Origin: a virus
IMG/VR virus record: IMGVR_UViG_3300030390_001537
Span: 597 to 28,271 of that record
Direction: 5' to 3' (one strand)
DNA length: 27,675 nt
The notes below the pieces were generated by a model. It was not told where the DNA came from and searched no databases. It saw nothing but the letters and a program-made list of their open reading frames with translations. Shown one piece after another: positions 1 through 8,034 of this stretch. Within the stretch, counting starts at the first letter, position 1; each line of letters starts with the position of its first letter. Made by a program: the position numbers and the translations under genes.

Positions 1-1
1 A

Positions 2-49
2 GCTACTGGAGGATTTTTTGTAGCTGTAGGAGTTACTTATAAATTTTAA
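2..49 (+). CDS. C-terminal end of a convergent plus-strand gene, possibly a beta-barrel or beta-rich protein
   Basis: Reading frame 2 on the plus strand is open from the window edge to a TAA at 47-49 and encodes ATGGFFVAVGVTYKF. The alternating hydrophobic/polar residues and terminal Phe resemble the last strand of an outer-membrane beta-barrel, but 15 residues cannot prove this. Support for a real gene comes from context: the minus-strand operon ends at 190, and between them is a terminator that works on both strands, as expected between convergent genes. The 5' part lies outside the window, so function is unknown; another beta-rich virion protein is an equally possible reading. Confidence 0.4.
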   Translation, partial: ATGGFFVAVGVTYKF

Positions 50-112
50 AATAAATGATATGTGCGGACTTTGTCTAGGCGGTATTTGTGAATACTGTAA
101 CAATTAAAATAT

Positions 113-146
113 AAAAAGGGGAAGTCGTAATGACCTCCCCTTTTTT
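113..146. terminator. Strong bidirectional intrinsic terminator
   Basis: AAAAAGGGGA (113-122) pairs with TCCCCTTTTT (136-145). After one A/C mismatch, GTC (124-126) pairs with GAC (132-134) around a GTAAT loop. T runs follow the stem on both strands: TTTTTT at 141-146 on plus, and TTTTT then an A/T-rich stretch on minus. It lies about 45 bases beyond the stop codon of the giant minus-strand gene and about 65 bases beyond the stop of the plus-strand gene fragment, so it probably ends both convergent transcripts. Confidence 0.9.
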
Positions 147-153
147 GGTTACA

Positions 154-189
154 GGAACTTTGGGTATGGTGCCCAGTATTTTTTGTTCC
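154..189 (-). other. Possible 3'-UTR hairpin after the giant gene
   Basis: Immediately after the minus-strand TAA (190-192), GGAAC (189-185) can pair with GTTCC (158-154), and inside it TGGG (175-172) can pair with CCCA (164-161). The outer and inner helices are separated by an asymmetric internal loop (9 versus 2 bases) with no T run behind it, so it is not itself a terminator. It could protect the mRNA 3' end or be chance pairing in an A/T-rich spacer. Confidence 0.3.
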
Positions 190-3100
190 TTATTCTAAAA
201 GTGTATATGTTTTTTTCTTTGGTTTAGGTTTTATTTGCCACTCTGGCCAACCTAACATCATTGCAACTCTTTGCCACACTTCTGCGTCTTCTCCCATAGC
301 AGCTGATATATTATTAGCTTTTGTAAATACTCTATCTAACGGTACGTTAGTTGTTGCAGATACAACTTTTGAAGCGGCTTCATAAGCTGGGTTATCTATA
401 GCAAAGCCTTTATCAATAATATCATCTCCGTATTTATCCACCATATAACCAGCAGCTTTTAACTTAGATACTTTAGAATCTATTGGTGGAGAAAAATCTA
501 ATAACTTCCAAGCAGCATCTACATATTCAGGTCTATCTCTTTTTGATCTTTCGTAAATGTCAAGAAGTAAATTTTTAGCAACTGCAACCGCAGCTCCGCC
601 ATATCCTAAACCTCTAAGTAGTGAATCAACCATACCATTACCTATACTAATATATTTCTTTTCTCTTTCTTTAGACTCTTCCTCATCATCACCAAAGCCT
701 ACAGCGAATAAAGCTTGTTGTAGTACATTGAATATAAGGTTTTGCATTGCTCCGTAGTATACGATTTTAGATATATTATTTTTCCAGTCACCTCTTTTAT
801 TTTTAAGGTCACTAGCTGCTTTCTTTATTATTCTAGCATATTGAGATGGCGTGTTAGCAAATGCTAATATAACTCTACCAACATTACTAGCTTGTTGTTG
901 TGATATTTTATCTGGTCTACTTGACTGTTGTGACTCTTCAGCTATTTCTCTAAATTCTCTATAAGCTATTTCTTCTGCTTCTTTTTGAGACATACCTTTT
1001 TTGACTAAAGCATTTATTTTGTTTCTATAAAAAGTAGCACCACCTGAAGCAATAGCAAAACTATCAGCTATTTGAGTTGGTAAAAATCCTTTTTGCAATA
1101 TGTAATTCAAAGCAGCTTTAGCTTTGTTCTTCGATGTTTTAGCAGCATCTGCTATTTCACTTTCAGATATATTAAGTTTTAAACCTTGTCTTCTATCTTT
1201 TAAAAAGTCTGAGTTCATTAAGGTTGTAAAATCTTTCCAATACTGTGGCTGATTAGCAAAAGCTTTACCAGCTTTATAAATATTATTATCGCTCCAGTTT
1301 ATAAAGTTTATAGAGGATATTGTTTGAAGTACAGCCGATCTAGTATTAAAGAACATTATAGCTCCAATAGATCCGTTAATATAGTCCAATACTTGATTAC
1401 CTATTCTGCTTTCGCTAAATAATCTATTCTTACCAGTTTTCATTCTCGATAATATATTTTCCATAGCTTCTCTATACTTAGGACCATGTATAGCTTCCAT
1501 CTTGTTTAGATTTTCTTTAGAAAATATTATATCAGCGTTAGTTTGCCACTCTTCTAGATACTTAGCACGCTTAACGGTATTTAAACCATTAATAAGATCA
1601 GTTGTTATTGTACCAACTAACCAAGATTCTTGCGGGGCTGGATAACCTTCTGATTTATTTATAGCTTGTAATTGATCTGCAAATACTTTTAACTTAGGAT
1701 TTTTATCAATAACTTCAGTTAAATCTTTTAAATCTCTTTTTGATATACCTGGTATATCTAAACCTTGCTTATTCCACAAGTAAACTCTTACAGCTTGTTC
1801 ATTGGTAAAACCATCAATAGCTTCTTTACGCAAGTCTTTAGGCACTTCAAGTTCTTTTTTAAGAGCTTTAAAATCATTCATTAAATTGATTCTATCTCTT
1901 GATAAATTCTCCATAGCTCTAGCAAAAGGATTTAATAATCTTTCTTTATACCAAGCTATTTGCTGGTCACCTAATTTACCTTTAGCCAATGTTGGATATA
2001 ACAAACCTACAAAATCTTCAGCTGAAGGTGGAATAAAGAATTTAAATTTACCCTTACTTGCTCCAACTGTTTTAGCTCTAGCATCTGAATATACTTTTTC
2101 AGCACCAATACCAGATTTGTTTTCTAATATTTTATTAAAGTCAGAATTAAGATCTTCAGATAAAGAAAACTTAGCTTGCTGCGTTTTAGATTTAACATCG
2201 ATAACAGACATTACATCTCTAACAGCTTTAACATTTTGATACGCATCATCAGCAAAGTAAAAATCATTATAACCTTCAGCAGCTTTATCTATCATCCAGT
2301 TGGCTTTAGCTTCACCTGTAGATTTACCTAATCCTGTTATATTTTTTAATGGTATATTTAGCCCTTGACTATCTAAAAATTCTTTAATTGCTATAGCTGC
2401 TTGAGGTGCTCTAGCTGTTAAAACAAATACATCATCAGTTCCTCTTGCTTCTTGTATTTTTTTAGCTATATCTAATAATGGACCAGGCTTACCTTTAGTA
2501 ACTTTATTAAACTCAGAAAAATCAAATACATAGCCTTCTTCTAACAACCTAGATCCATCCATAGCAAACTTTTCAGCAGTTAAGCTACCTTCAGTTCCAT
2601 CAGGAGCTGTAAATAAAACATTAGATTTAGTTATGGCTAATGTATCGTCAAAATCAAATACTCTAATCTTTTTAACAGGAGCATTAATATCTCTAGCTAT
2701 ACTTAAAGCTTCGTCTATACCAGCAGCTTTACTTAGCAAATCTTCAATGTTTAAATTACCTTCTACATCTAAAACTTTAGAATCATTAAGAGTTGTATTA
2801 GTGCTTTTACTAGCTTTTAATTGACTTGGAGCTATTTTTAAATATTGATCTAATTGTTTTTTAGCTTCTTTAATATTTAAACCTTCTAAAACTACTTGCT
2901 TTATAAGTTTATTTTGTTGAGCTGCAACATTTTCTATATTTTTAAACTTATTATCTACGCCTAATCCAAATTTATCTGCATAAGTTTGACCTGTCCTAAG
3001 ATCACTAACTGTATTTAAGTTTATACCAGCCATAGCCATTCTTATAATAGGATTTGAAGACATATTAGTTCCAATAGGCATTGTAGCAGCATAGTCTATA

Positions 3101-6100
3101 TCTAACTTAGAATCATCTTTTTTAGATAAAATAGTTTGAGAAAAGTTTTTTCTAACTTCTTTCATCATTGATTTAGCAGCGTTATTTTTTATGGCCCACA
3201 GTAAGTTAGCACCAACAACAGACGCTGGAGGGTTGTGTTCTTCTCTATAAAGTTTTTTAGATCTAGTTTCCATTTTATCACCAGCTTCAAAAACATCTGA
3301 AATACCTTCAAAAGGCGCAGCTGCTTTTATAAGTCCACCTGTAGCTTGATAGCTTTGTATTATTATCATACCAGCTATATCCATTGACATTCCATTTTCA
3401 ACAGCTTTAGCTAATTGAGTAACAACATGATCTAACATCTTCATATTTATTTCAGATTGTGTCATTTCAGTATTGCCTACTTTTTTATCTAACTTTTTTA
3501 TTAAAGCTTTTTTACCTATAAACTCACCTTTAGCGCTTATGCCTATTTGCTTGTATCCATTTTCATCAAAAGGAGAATCACTAGCTTCTTTTAATAAATC
3601 TTTATAAGCTGGGTCATCTTTACCCCAGTATAAATTACCTGGTTTAGCCACCCATAGAGATGGATCAACTTCAAGTATTTGTTTTTTATAATTGTCTAAA
3701 TTAAAAGTTTGCAATACTCCATCTACAACTTTAGCATCCGCAAATCTATAAAAATTACCATCTTTAGTTTTAAAATACTTGCCAATATTTTTAATACCTG
3801 CTTTTTTAGCCTGTGTATAACCATTGAACCTATTGTTTTTATCTCCGTAAAAAGTTTGTCTTCCAGCACTAGTCATGGCACCAGCTACTATAACCGCTTT
3901 ATCCATAAAGCCTTCTTTAGCAGCTTTTAACATCATTTTTATTAACCCATCTCTATTGGACTCTTTAATAGCGTCAGCTTTAAAATTTAGTTTTTTAGCT
4001 ATTTTATTTTTGTCTCTTATTAAAGCTAGTTCATTTAATTCTTCTTGTATAGGTTTTGTAGACAAACTAAACATACCAACAGGCGTACCACTTTTAATAT
4101 CTTGTAAAGCAGACTCAGGCATACCTTCTTTTTGTAATTGCTCTCTAACTGTTTGATTGGTTATAGCTTTACCAGTTTGATTAGCTAAAGCAATTATTCT
4201 AGCAGATATATTCCTATCATCTCTAGTAGGTTTACCTTCTACAAATCCAAATACTTCTAAAAACTCTACACTACCTATATTAGGTTTTTTATTTTGCACA
4301 TTTAAACCAGCTCCAGTCTTAGACCTTACACTACGTTTATTATAGAACTTATCAAGCAACACTTTAGGAACACCTGTTGATTTAAAGTCTTTATTATAAC
4401 CATCAGGTAGTAAAGCTTTTAATAAATCCACATTATTTTTTATGTATCTTTGAGCACTAGCTATTTCACCTTTAGTTAAGTTAGCATTACTTAATATTTT
4501 ATTAGGTGATATACCAAATGCTTCACCAATAGTTTCATTAGCTAAATTTTTAAGGGTTTTGTAATTAACTTTAGATAAGTCAATTTTTTTTACTTTTTTA
4601 CTTACTTCTTTAATAGCCTTGTCTTCTAGCTTTAATCTTTTAGCAACTTTAGTCTTTCTCTCTGCTTGTCTTATTTCTTTTTCAGTCCTATCATCAGTTG
4701 CAACATCTGAATCATCTACAACTTGTCTAGCTTGTTCTGAGTCAATGCTAGTAGTTTCCGATTCTTTACCTATTTGTTCCTCATAAAAAGCTTGACGCTT
4801 AGGTCTTATATTAGAATTAATCCATGTTGAAAACTCTGTTGACCCATCGTACCTTCTTAATATGCTATCAAATTCTTTATTAACAAATGATATAGCTTCT
4901 TCTGGAGCAATAGTACCTTTAGATATGTCATAACCTAAAGCTTTTAAAGCTACATTATCATATTGTTTTATTAATTCTTCTACATCTGTGTTAACGGGAT
5001 CTTTCTTATATTGTCTGGCTAGATCTGTTACTTCAGATTTAGAAAACTTAAGTATAGTTTCATCAACTCCTTTTTCAGCTACATCTTTAACTCTGTCTTT
5101 TAATCTTTCGCTTACAACAACTCCTTCTTTAGCTGCTTTAACTTGAGCTTTAGTAAATTTACCTTTGCTTACAGACTTATTGTAATCTTTTATAAAGTTA
5201 TATACATCTTTACTATCATTAAAATCTATATTACTAAAGCCAGCATTTTGTAATATTCTTCTAACAAAGTCTTTTAATTTAGTAAATACTCCTTCTTCAA
5301 ATTTAATATCACCAGTGGCTATTGCTTCTGAAAACAATGTTAATACTTCTTCAGCTTTGGTAGCTTCGTTAATATTAGGGTCTGCTTTGTATTGTTCTAT
5401 TCTAGCAGCAAGATCTGAGTTTTTAAAATCTTCAGTACTTATATTGCTTAATTGCATTTTAATAGCATTAGCTAAAGCAAAAGCGCTTTCATCACCTTTA
5501 TTAAGTGTATTAAACAAAACACCGTGCAATATTTCATGAGCAGCTGTGGTTACAGCACCTTCTTTAGAAGCTACATTTTTATTGATTATAATAGTCTTAC
5601 CGTCTTCGAGTATAAATCCTCTCTGCTTACCAGCTTCTTTAGCTTTTGAAGCGGCCATGTTTGTGTTTTCTTTAAGATAACTTTCTACATTGGCTTCATT
5701 TTCTAGCTCTATTACATTGAAGTCAATATCAGCTTTCTCTACAGCTTTAACAGCAGATCTAGTTGCAGTTTCTACAGATTGTATATTACCAAGCTCTGTA
5801 TTAATTTCTTTAATTCTTTGCTTGTCTGGACCTGTAAAAGCTTCATCTTGCTTATTTACATTGTCTTGTAGTTTTTGTCTTTCAATTATTAGATCAAAAG
5901 ATTTTTGCTTAGCTTGTGTTCCAAATTTTTTAGGTATTTTTAATCCTGCATTTCTAGTGTTAGCTAAAGACTCAGCTTGTATTTGTTTTTCTTCAGCTGT
6001 TATCTCACCGTTTTTAAATTTATTATCTATATTTTCTTGAGCAGCTTTAAAAAATCTATCAGCTTGAGCGAGTTCAATATTTGAAGTCAAATCAAATTTA

Positions 6101-8034
6101 GTAGCCACATCTCTAGCGGAGTTTTTAAGTTCTACAAAACTTTGTCTAGCAACATTAGTGCCAAAAGGCATGAAGAAACCGGCTATCATACCCATTTCAC
6201 CTTCTTTATTTATTTGATCAAGATCTATATATTTAAACATGTCTGTAGCTCCACCAGTTTGAGTACCAACAGAAACTTGATTTAAAAATGATTGAGCACT
6301 TTCTGTGAGTCTTTCTGTAAAAGCGCCTTCAGTCATATCTATTCCTTTTGCTAAAGCGTTTTTTCCAAACTTTTTTATTTCACCTTTATAAAGAGATCCA
6401 ACTCCACTCATGGTGTTTTTACCAAGTTTAGTAAAAGTAGAGTTTAACACTTTTTTAGCTCCAAATCTTTCTGCAGCGGTTTGAATAGCAGCAAAAGCAG
6501 CTGAATTAGCTTGGCTAGCATACTTACCTTCTTCTAAAGCTTTTATATAATCTTTTTGCTCTGGCTCTTTACCTAAGTCATCCCTCAAACCATCTGTTAA
6601 AGCTCCCCAGTAGTTTTCAGCATACATAGGTGTGAACATAGCTGCCGTGGCTATACCTGCAGTAATAGGACCACCAAAAACAGAAAGACCGCCAACAATT
6701 AATTGAGGTGCTTGCTCTGCTATTATAGATGGAGCAGCTTTAGCAGCGTTTAAAGCATATTCAAAACCAAAACCTTCTACATCTGGTGACTCAGTAAATA
6801 AAGCAAGGTAATCATCTGTTGCTTTTATTTTATCTAAACCTTCTATTATGTTTTCATTAAGGTTTTCTTTTTTACTTTTTAATTCTTCTAATCTATCTTT
6901 TACTTTTACATTTTCCACAGTAAAAGTAGGGCGACCTGAGATACCAACTTCTTGTTTTCTTACATTTATCTCGTCATCTAAACTTATAGATTTATTTTCT
7001 ATTTTAGCTTCAAGATCTTTTAATTCTTCATCACTTTTTTGAAAAGCCAATTGCTCTCCACTCAACATTGTTTTATCAACAGCACTTCCAAATGATTTAA
7101 CTCCTTTAACAGCAGATTCAACAATACCACCAGGACTCAAAAAACTTGATTCATCTATACCTCTTAAAAACTCATCATTATATCTTCCCCACTTTTTATT
7201 TAATTCTCCAGCTACATCAGCTCCAACAACTTCTAAGTCTTTTATTATTTTGTTAAAAGCAGGGCTTTTTTGTACTTCACCATATACTTCTGCTGCGTAA
7301 AAATCATTAAATTCTTTTTTAGCTTCAGCAACTCCTTCAGGAGTAGTTAAATCAGCACTGTTTTGTATTTCTAAAGCTTTTTCTTTAAGAATATCTTTTT
7401 TATTAAACTGTTGTATTTCAACTAAGGCTTTAATTCCTTCATCATCTCTTATTGTTTTGCCAATAGATTCATTTATAGCACTTGTTAAATCTTCTTTAGT
7501 TTCAAAATCTTTAATACTTTCAGGCATATTATCTGCCATTTTCTTTTTAACCTCTGGTCTAGGCACGTAAATAGCTTCGTCTCCAGTTCCACTTTCTAGT
7601 GTTAAATAACTAGGTTTTAAAACGCTTGATATTTGTTCGTCTTTTTGTTCTTCACTTAAACTTGTGTCTTTAGTTATCTCTATTACTTTATCTTTGTATT
7701 CTTTTGTTTGAACTTCTAATGGTCTATTATCTTGATCTTGTAAAGATTGTATAACTTCATTTAAGTAAACTCTATTACCTCCAACCATTATAGAAGCTTG
7801 AGACTTAGCAACAGGAGCAGCTGTAGAAATATCTTCTGAAACTAATTCTGCGTCTTCAACTGCTGGAGTCTTTTCTGCTGCAGGTGCAGTTTCCTCCGTA
7901 ACAACCTCTGTTTCTTCCACTACATCACTAGTTATATTTTCTGCTTTATATCTTTCAATAACTGCAGTTATAGTATCGTGTGATTCACCGTTAGCAACCA
8001 TAGCTGCTATAATTTGCTGTAACTTTTCGTCCAT
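190..8034 (-). CDS. Giant multidomain virion/ejection protein (2614 aa) with zincin and HAD phosphatase motifs
   Basis: Visible parts in order: a short helical N-terminus (1-35) and an acidic linker; a hydrophobic stretch around 430-490; a zinc-protease motif HEILH at 833-837 with downstream acidic candidates E895/E896 and E903 as third ligand; a segment at about 1005-1110 resembling sigma-70 region 2 (RRYDG, then FSTW around W1071, then IRPKRQAF); a middle region of unknown function; a HAD phosphatase with D1794/D1796 (FDFDDT), T1873 (VLTAR), K1910 and D1929/D1930 (FADD); and a long helical C-terminus with hydrophobic segments near 2220-2240 and 2420-2445. The motif [KM]FSxS recurs at 996, 1321 and 1955, near domain borders. 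Position last in the structural operon, after a gp14-like gene, matches giant internal or ejected proteins of podoviruses and phage 'polyvalent' proteins. No lytic transglycosylase motif was seen. The ATG overlaps the preceding TAA by one base (TAATG), implying coupled translation. The zincin and HAD calls are motif-based; virion location is inferred. Confidence 0.85.
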   Translation of the reverse strand: MDEKLQQIIAAMVANGESHDTITAVIERYKAENITSDVVEETEVVTEETAPAAEKTPAVEDAELVSEDISTAAPVAKSQASIMVGGNRVYLNEVIQSLQDQDNRPLEVQTKEYKDKVIEITKDTSLSEEQKDEQISSVLKPSYLTLESGTGDEAIYVPRPEVKKKMADNMPESIKDFETKEDLTSAINESIGKTIRDDEGIKALVEIQQFNKKDILKEKALEIQNSADLTTPEGVAEAKKEFNDFYAAEVYGEVQKSPAFNKIIKDLEVVGADVAGELNKKWGRYNDEFLRGIDESSFLSPGGIVESAVKGVKSFGSAVDKTMLSGEQLAFQKSDEELKDLEAKIENKSISLDDEINVRKQEVGISGRPTFTVENVKVKDRLEELKSKKENLNENIIEGLDKIKATDDYLALFTESPDVEGFGFEYALNAAKAAPSIIAEQAPQLIVGGLSVFGGPITAGIATAAMFTPMYAENYWGALTDGLRDDLGKEPEQKDYIKALEEGKYASQANSAAFAAIQTAAERFGAKKVLNSTFTKLGKNTMSGVGSLYKGEIKKFGKNALAKGIDMTEGAFTERLTESAQSFLNQVSVGTQTGGATDMFKYIDLDQINKEGEMGMIAGFFMPFGTNVARQSFVELKNSARDVATKFDLTSNIELAQADRFFKAAQENIDNKFKNGEITAEEKQIQAESLANTRNAGLKIPKKFGTQAKQKSFDLIIERQKLQDNVNKQDEAFTGPDKQRIKEINTELGNIQSVETATRSAVKAVEKADIDFNVIELENEANVESYLKENTNMAASKAKEAGKQRGFILEDGKTIIINKNVASKEGAVTTAAHEILHGVLFNTLNKGDESAFALANAIKMQLSNISTEDFKNSDLAARIEQYKADPNINEATKAEEVLTLFSEAIATGDIKFEEGVFTKLKDFVRRILQNAGFSNIDFNDSKDVYNFIKDYNKSVSKGKFTKAQVKAAKEGVVVSERLKDRVKDVAEKGVDETILKFSKSEVTDLARQYKKDPVNTDVEELIKQYDNVALKALGYDISKGTIAPEEAISFVNKEFDSILRRYDGSTEFSTWINSNIRPKRQAFYEEQIGKESETTSIDSEQARQVVDDSDVATDDRTEKEIRQAERKTKVAKRLKLEDKAIKEVSKKVKKIDLSKVNYKTLKNLANETIGEAFGISPNKILSNANLTKGEIASAQRYIKNNVDLLKALLPDGYNKDFKSTGVPKVLLDKFYNKRSVRSKTGAGLNVQNKKPNIGSVEFLEVFGFVEGKPTRDDRNISARIIALANQTGKAITNQTVREQLQKEGMPESALQDIKSGTPVGMFSLSTKPIQEELNELALIRDKNKIAKKLNFKADAIKESNRDGLIKMMLKAAKEGFMDKAVIVAGAMTSAGRQTFYGDKNNRFNGYTQAKKAGIKNIGKYFKTKDGNFYRFADAKVVDGVLQTFNLDNYKKQILEVDPSLWVAKPGNLYWGKDDPAYKDLLKEASDSPFDENGYKQIGISAKGEFIGKKALIKKLDKKVGNTEMTQSEINMKMLDHVVTQLAKAVENGMSMDIAGMIIIQSYQATGGLIKAAAPFEGISDVFEAGDKMETRSKKLYREEHNPPASVVGANLLWAIKNNAAKSMMKEVRKNFSQTILSKKDDSKLDIDYAATMPIGTNMSSNPIIRMAMAGINLNTVSDLRTGQTYADKFGLGVDNKFKNIENVAAQQNKLIKQVVLEGLNIKEAKKQLDQYLKIAPSQLKASKSTNTTLNDSKVLDVEGNLNIEDLLSKAAGIDEALSIARDINAPVKKIRVFDFDDTLAITKSNVLFTAPDGTEGSLTAEKFAMDGSRLLEEGYVFDFSEFNKVTKGKPGPLLDIAKKIQEARGTDDVFVLTARAPQAAIAIKEFLDSQGLNIPLKNITGLGKSTGEAKANWMIDKAAEGYNDFYFADDAYQNVKAVRDVMSVIDVKSKTQQAKFSLSEDLNSDFNKILENKSGIGAEKVYSDARAKTVGASKGKFKFFIPPSAEDFVGLLYPTLAKGKLGDQQIAWYKERLLNPFARAMENLSRDRINLMNDFKALKKELEVPKDLRKEAIDGFTNEQAVRVYLWNKQGLDIPGISKRDLKDLTEVIDKNPKLKVFADQLQAINKSEGYPAPQESWLVGTITTDLINGLNTVKRAKYLEEWQTNADIIFSKENLNKMEAIHGPKYREAMENILSRMKTGKNRLFSESRIGNQVLDYINGSIGAIMFFNTRSAVLQTISSINFINWSDNNIYKAGKAFANQPQYWKDFTTLMNSDFLKDRRQGLKLNISESEIADAAKTSKNKAKAALNYILQKGFLPTQIADSFAIASGGATFYRNKINALVKKGMSQKEAEEIAYREFREIAEESQQSSRPDKISQQQASNVGRVILAFANTPSQYARIIKKAASDLKNKRGDWKNNISKIVYYGAMQNLIFNVLQQALFAVGFGDDEEESKEREKKYISIGNGMVDSLLRGLGYGGAAVAVAKNLLLDIYERSKRDRPEYVDAAWKLLDFSPPIDSKVSKLKAAGYMVDKYGDDIIDKGFAIDNPAYEAASKVVSATTNVPLDRVFTKANNISAAMGEDAEVWQRVAMMLGWPEWQIKPKPKKKTYTLLE

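Noticed and set aside
2640-2660. DFDD motif as the DxDxD metal site of a giant phage RNA polymerase, as in crAss-like phages
   Set aside because: It is followed by TLA and, in the right order and spacing, by the Thr, Lys and DD motifs of HAD phosphatases. The polymerase motif would be DFDGD with other surroundings.
3210-3250. REEHNPPA in the giant protein as an HNH-type nuclease site
   Set aside because: A single EHN phrase lacks the second His and metal-binding spacing of HNH nucleases.
557-7042. Plus-strand open frames of 60-145 codons opposite the giant gene
   Set aside because: They lie antisense to a continuous frame with recognisable motifs, have low-complexity Ser/Leu/Phe-rich translations typical of antisense frames, and no leader or spacing like the real genes.
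190-8034. Lytic transglycosylase or lysozyme domain as in T7 gp16
   Set aside because: No motif of the SLT or lysozyme families could be seen near the N-terminus or elsewhere in the protein.
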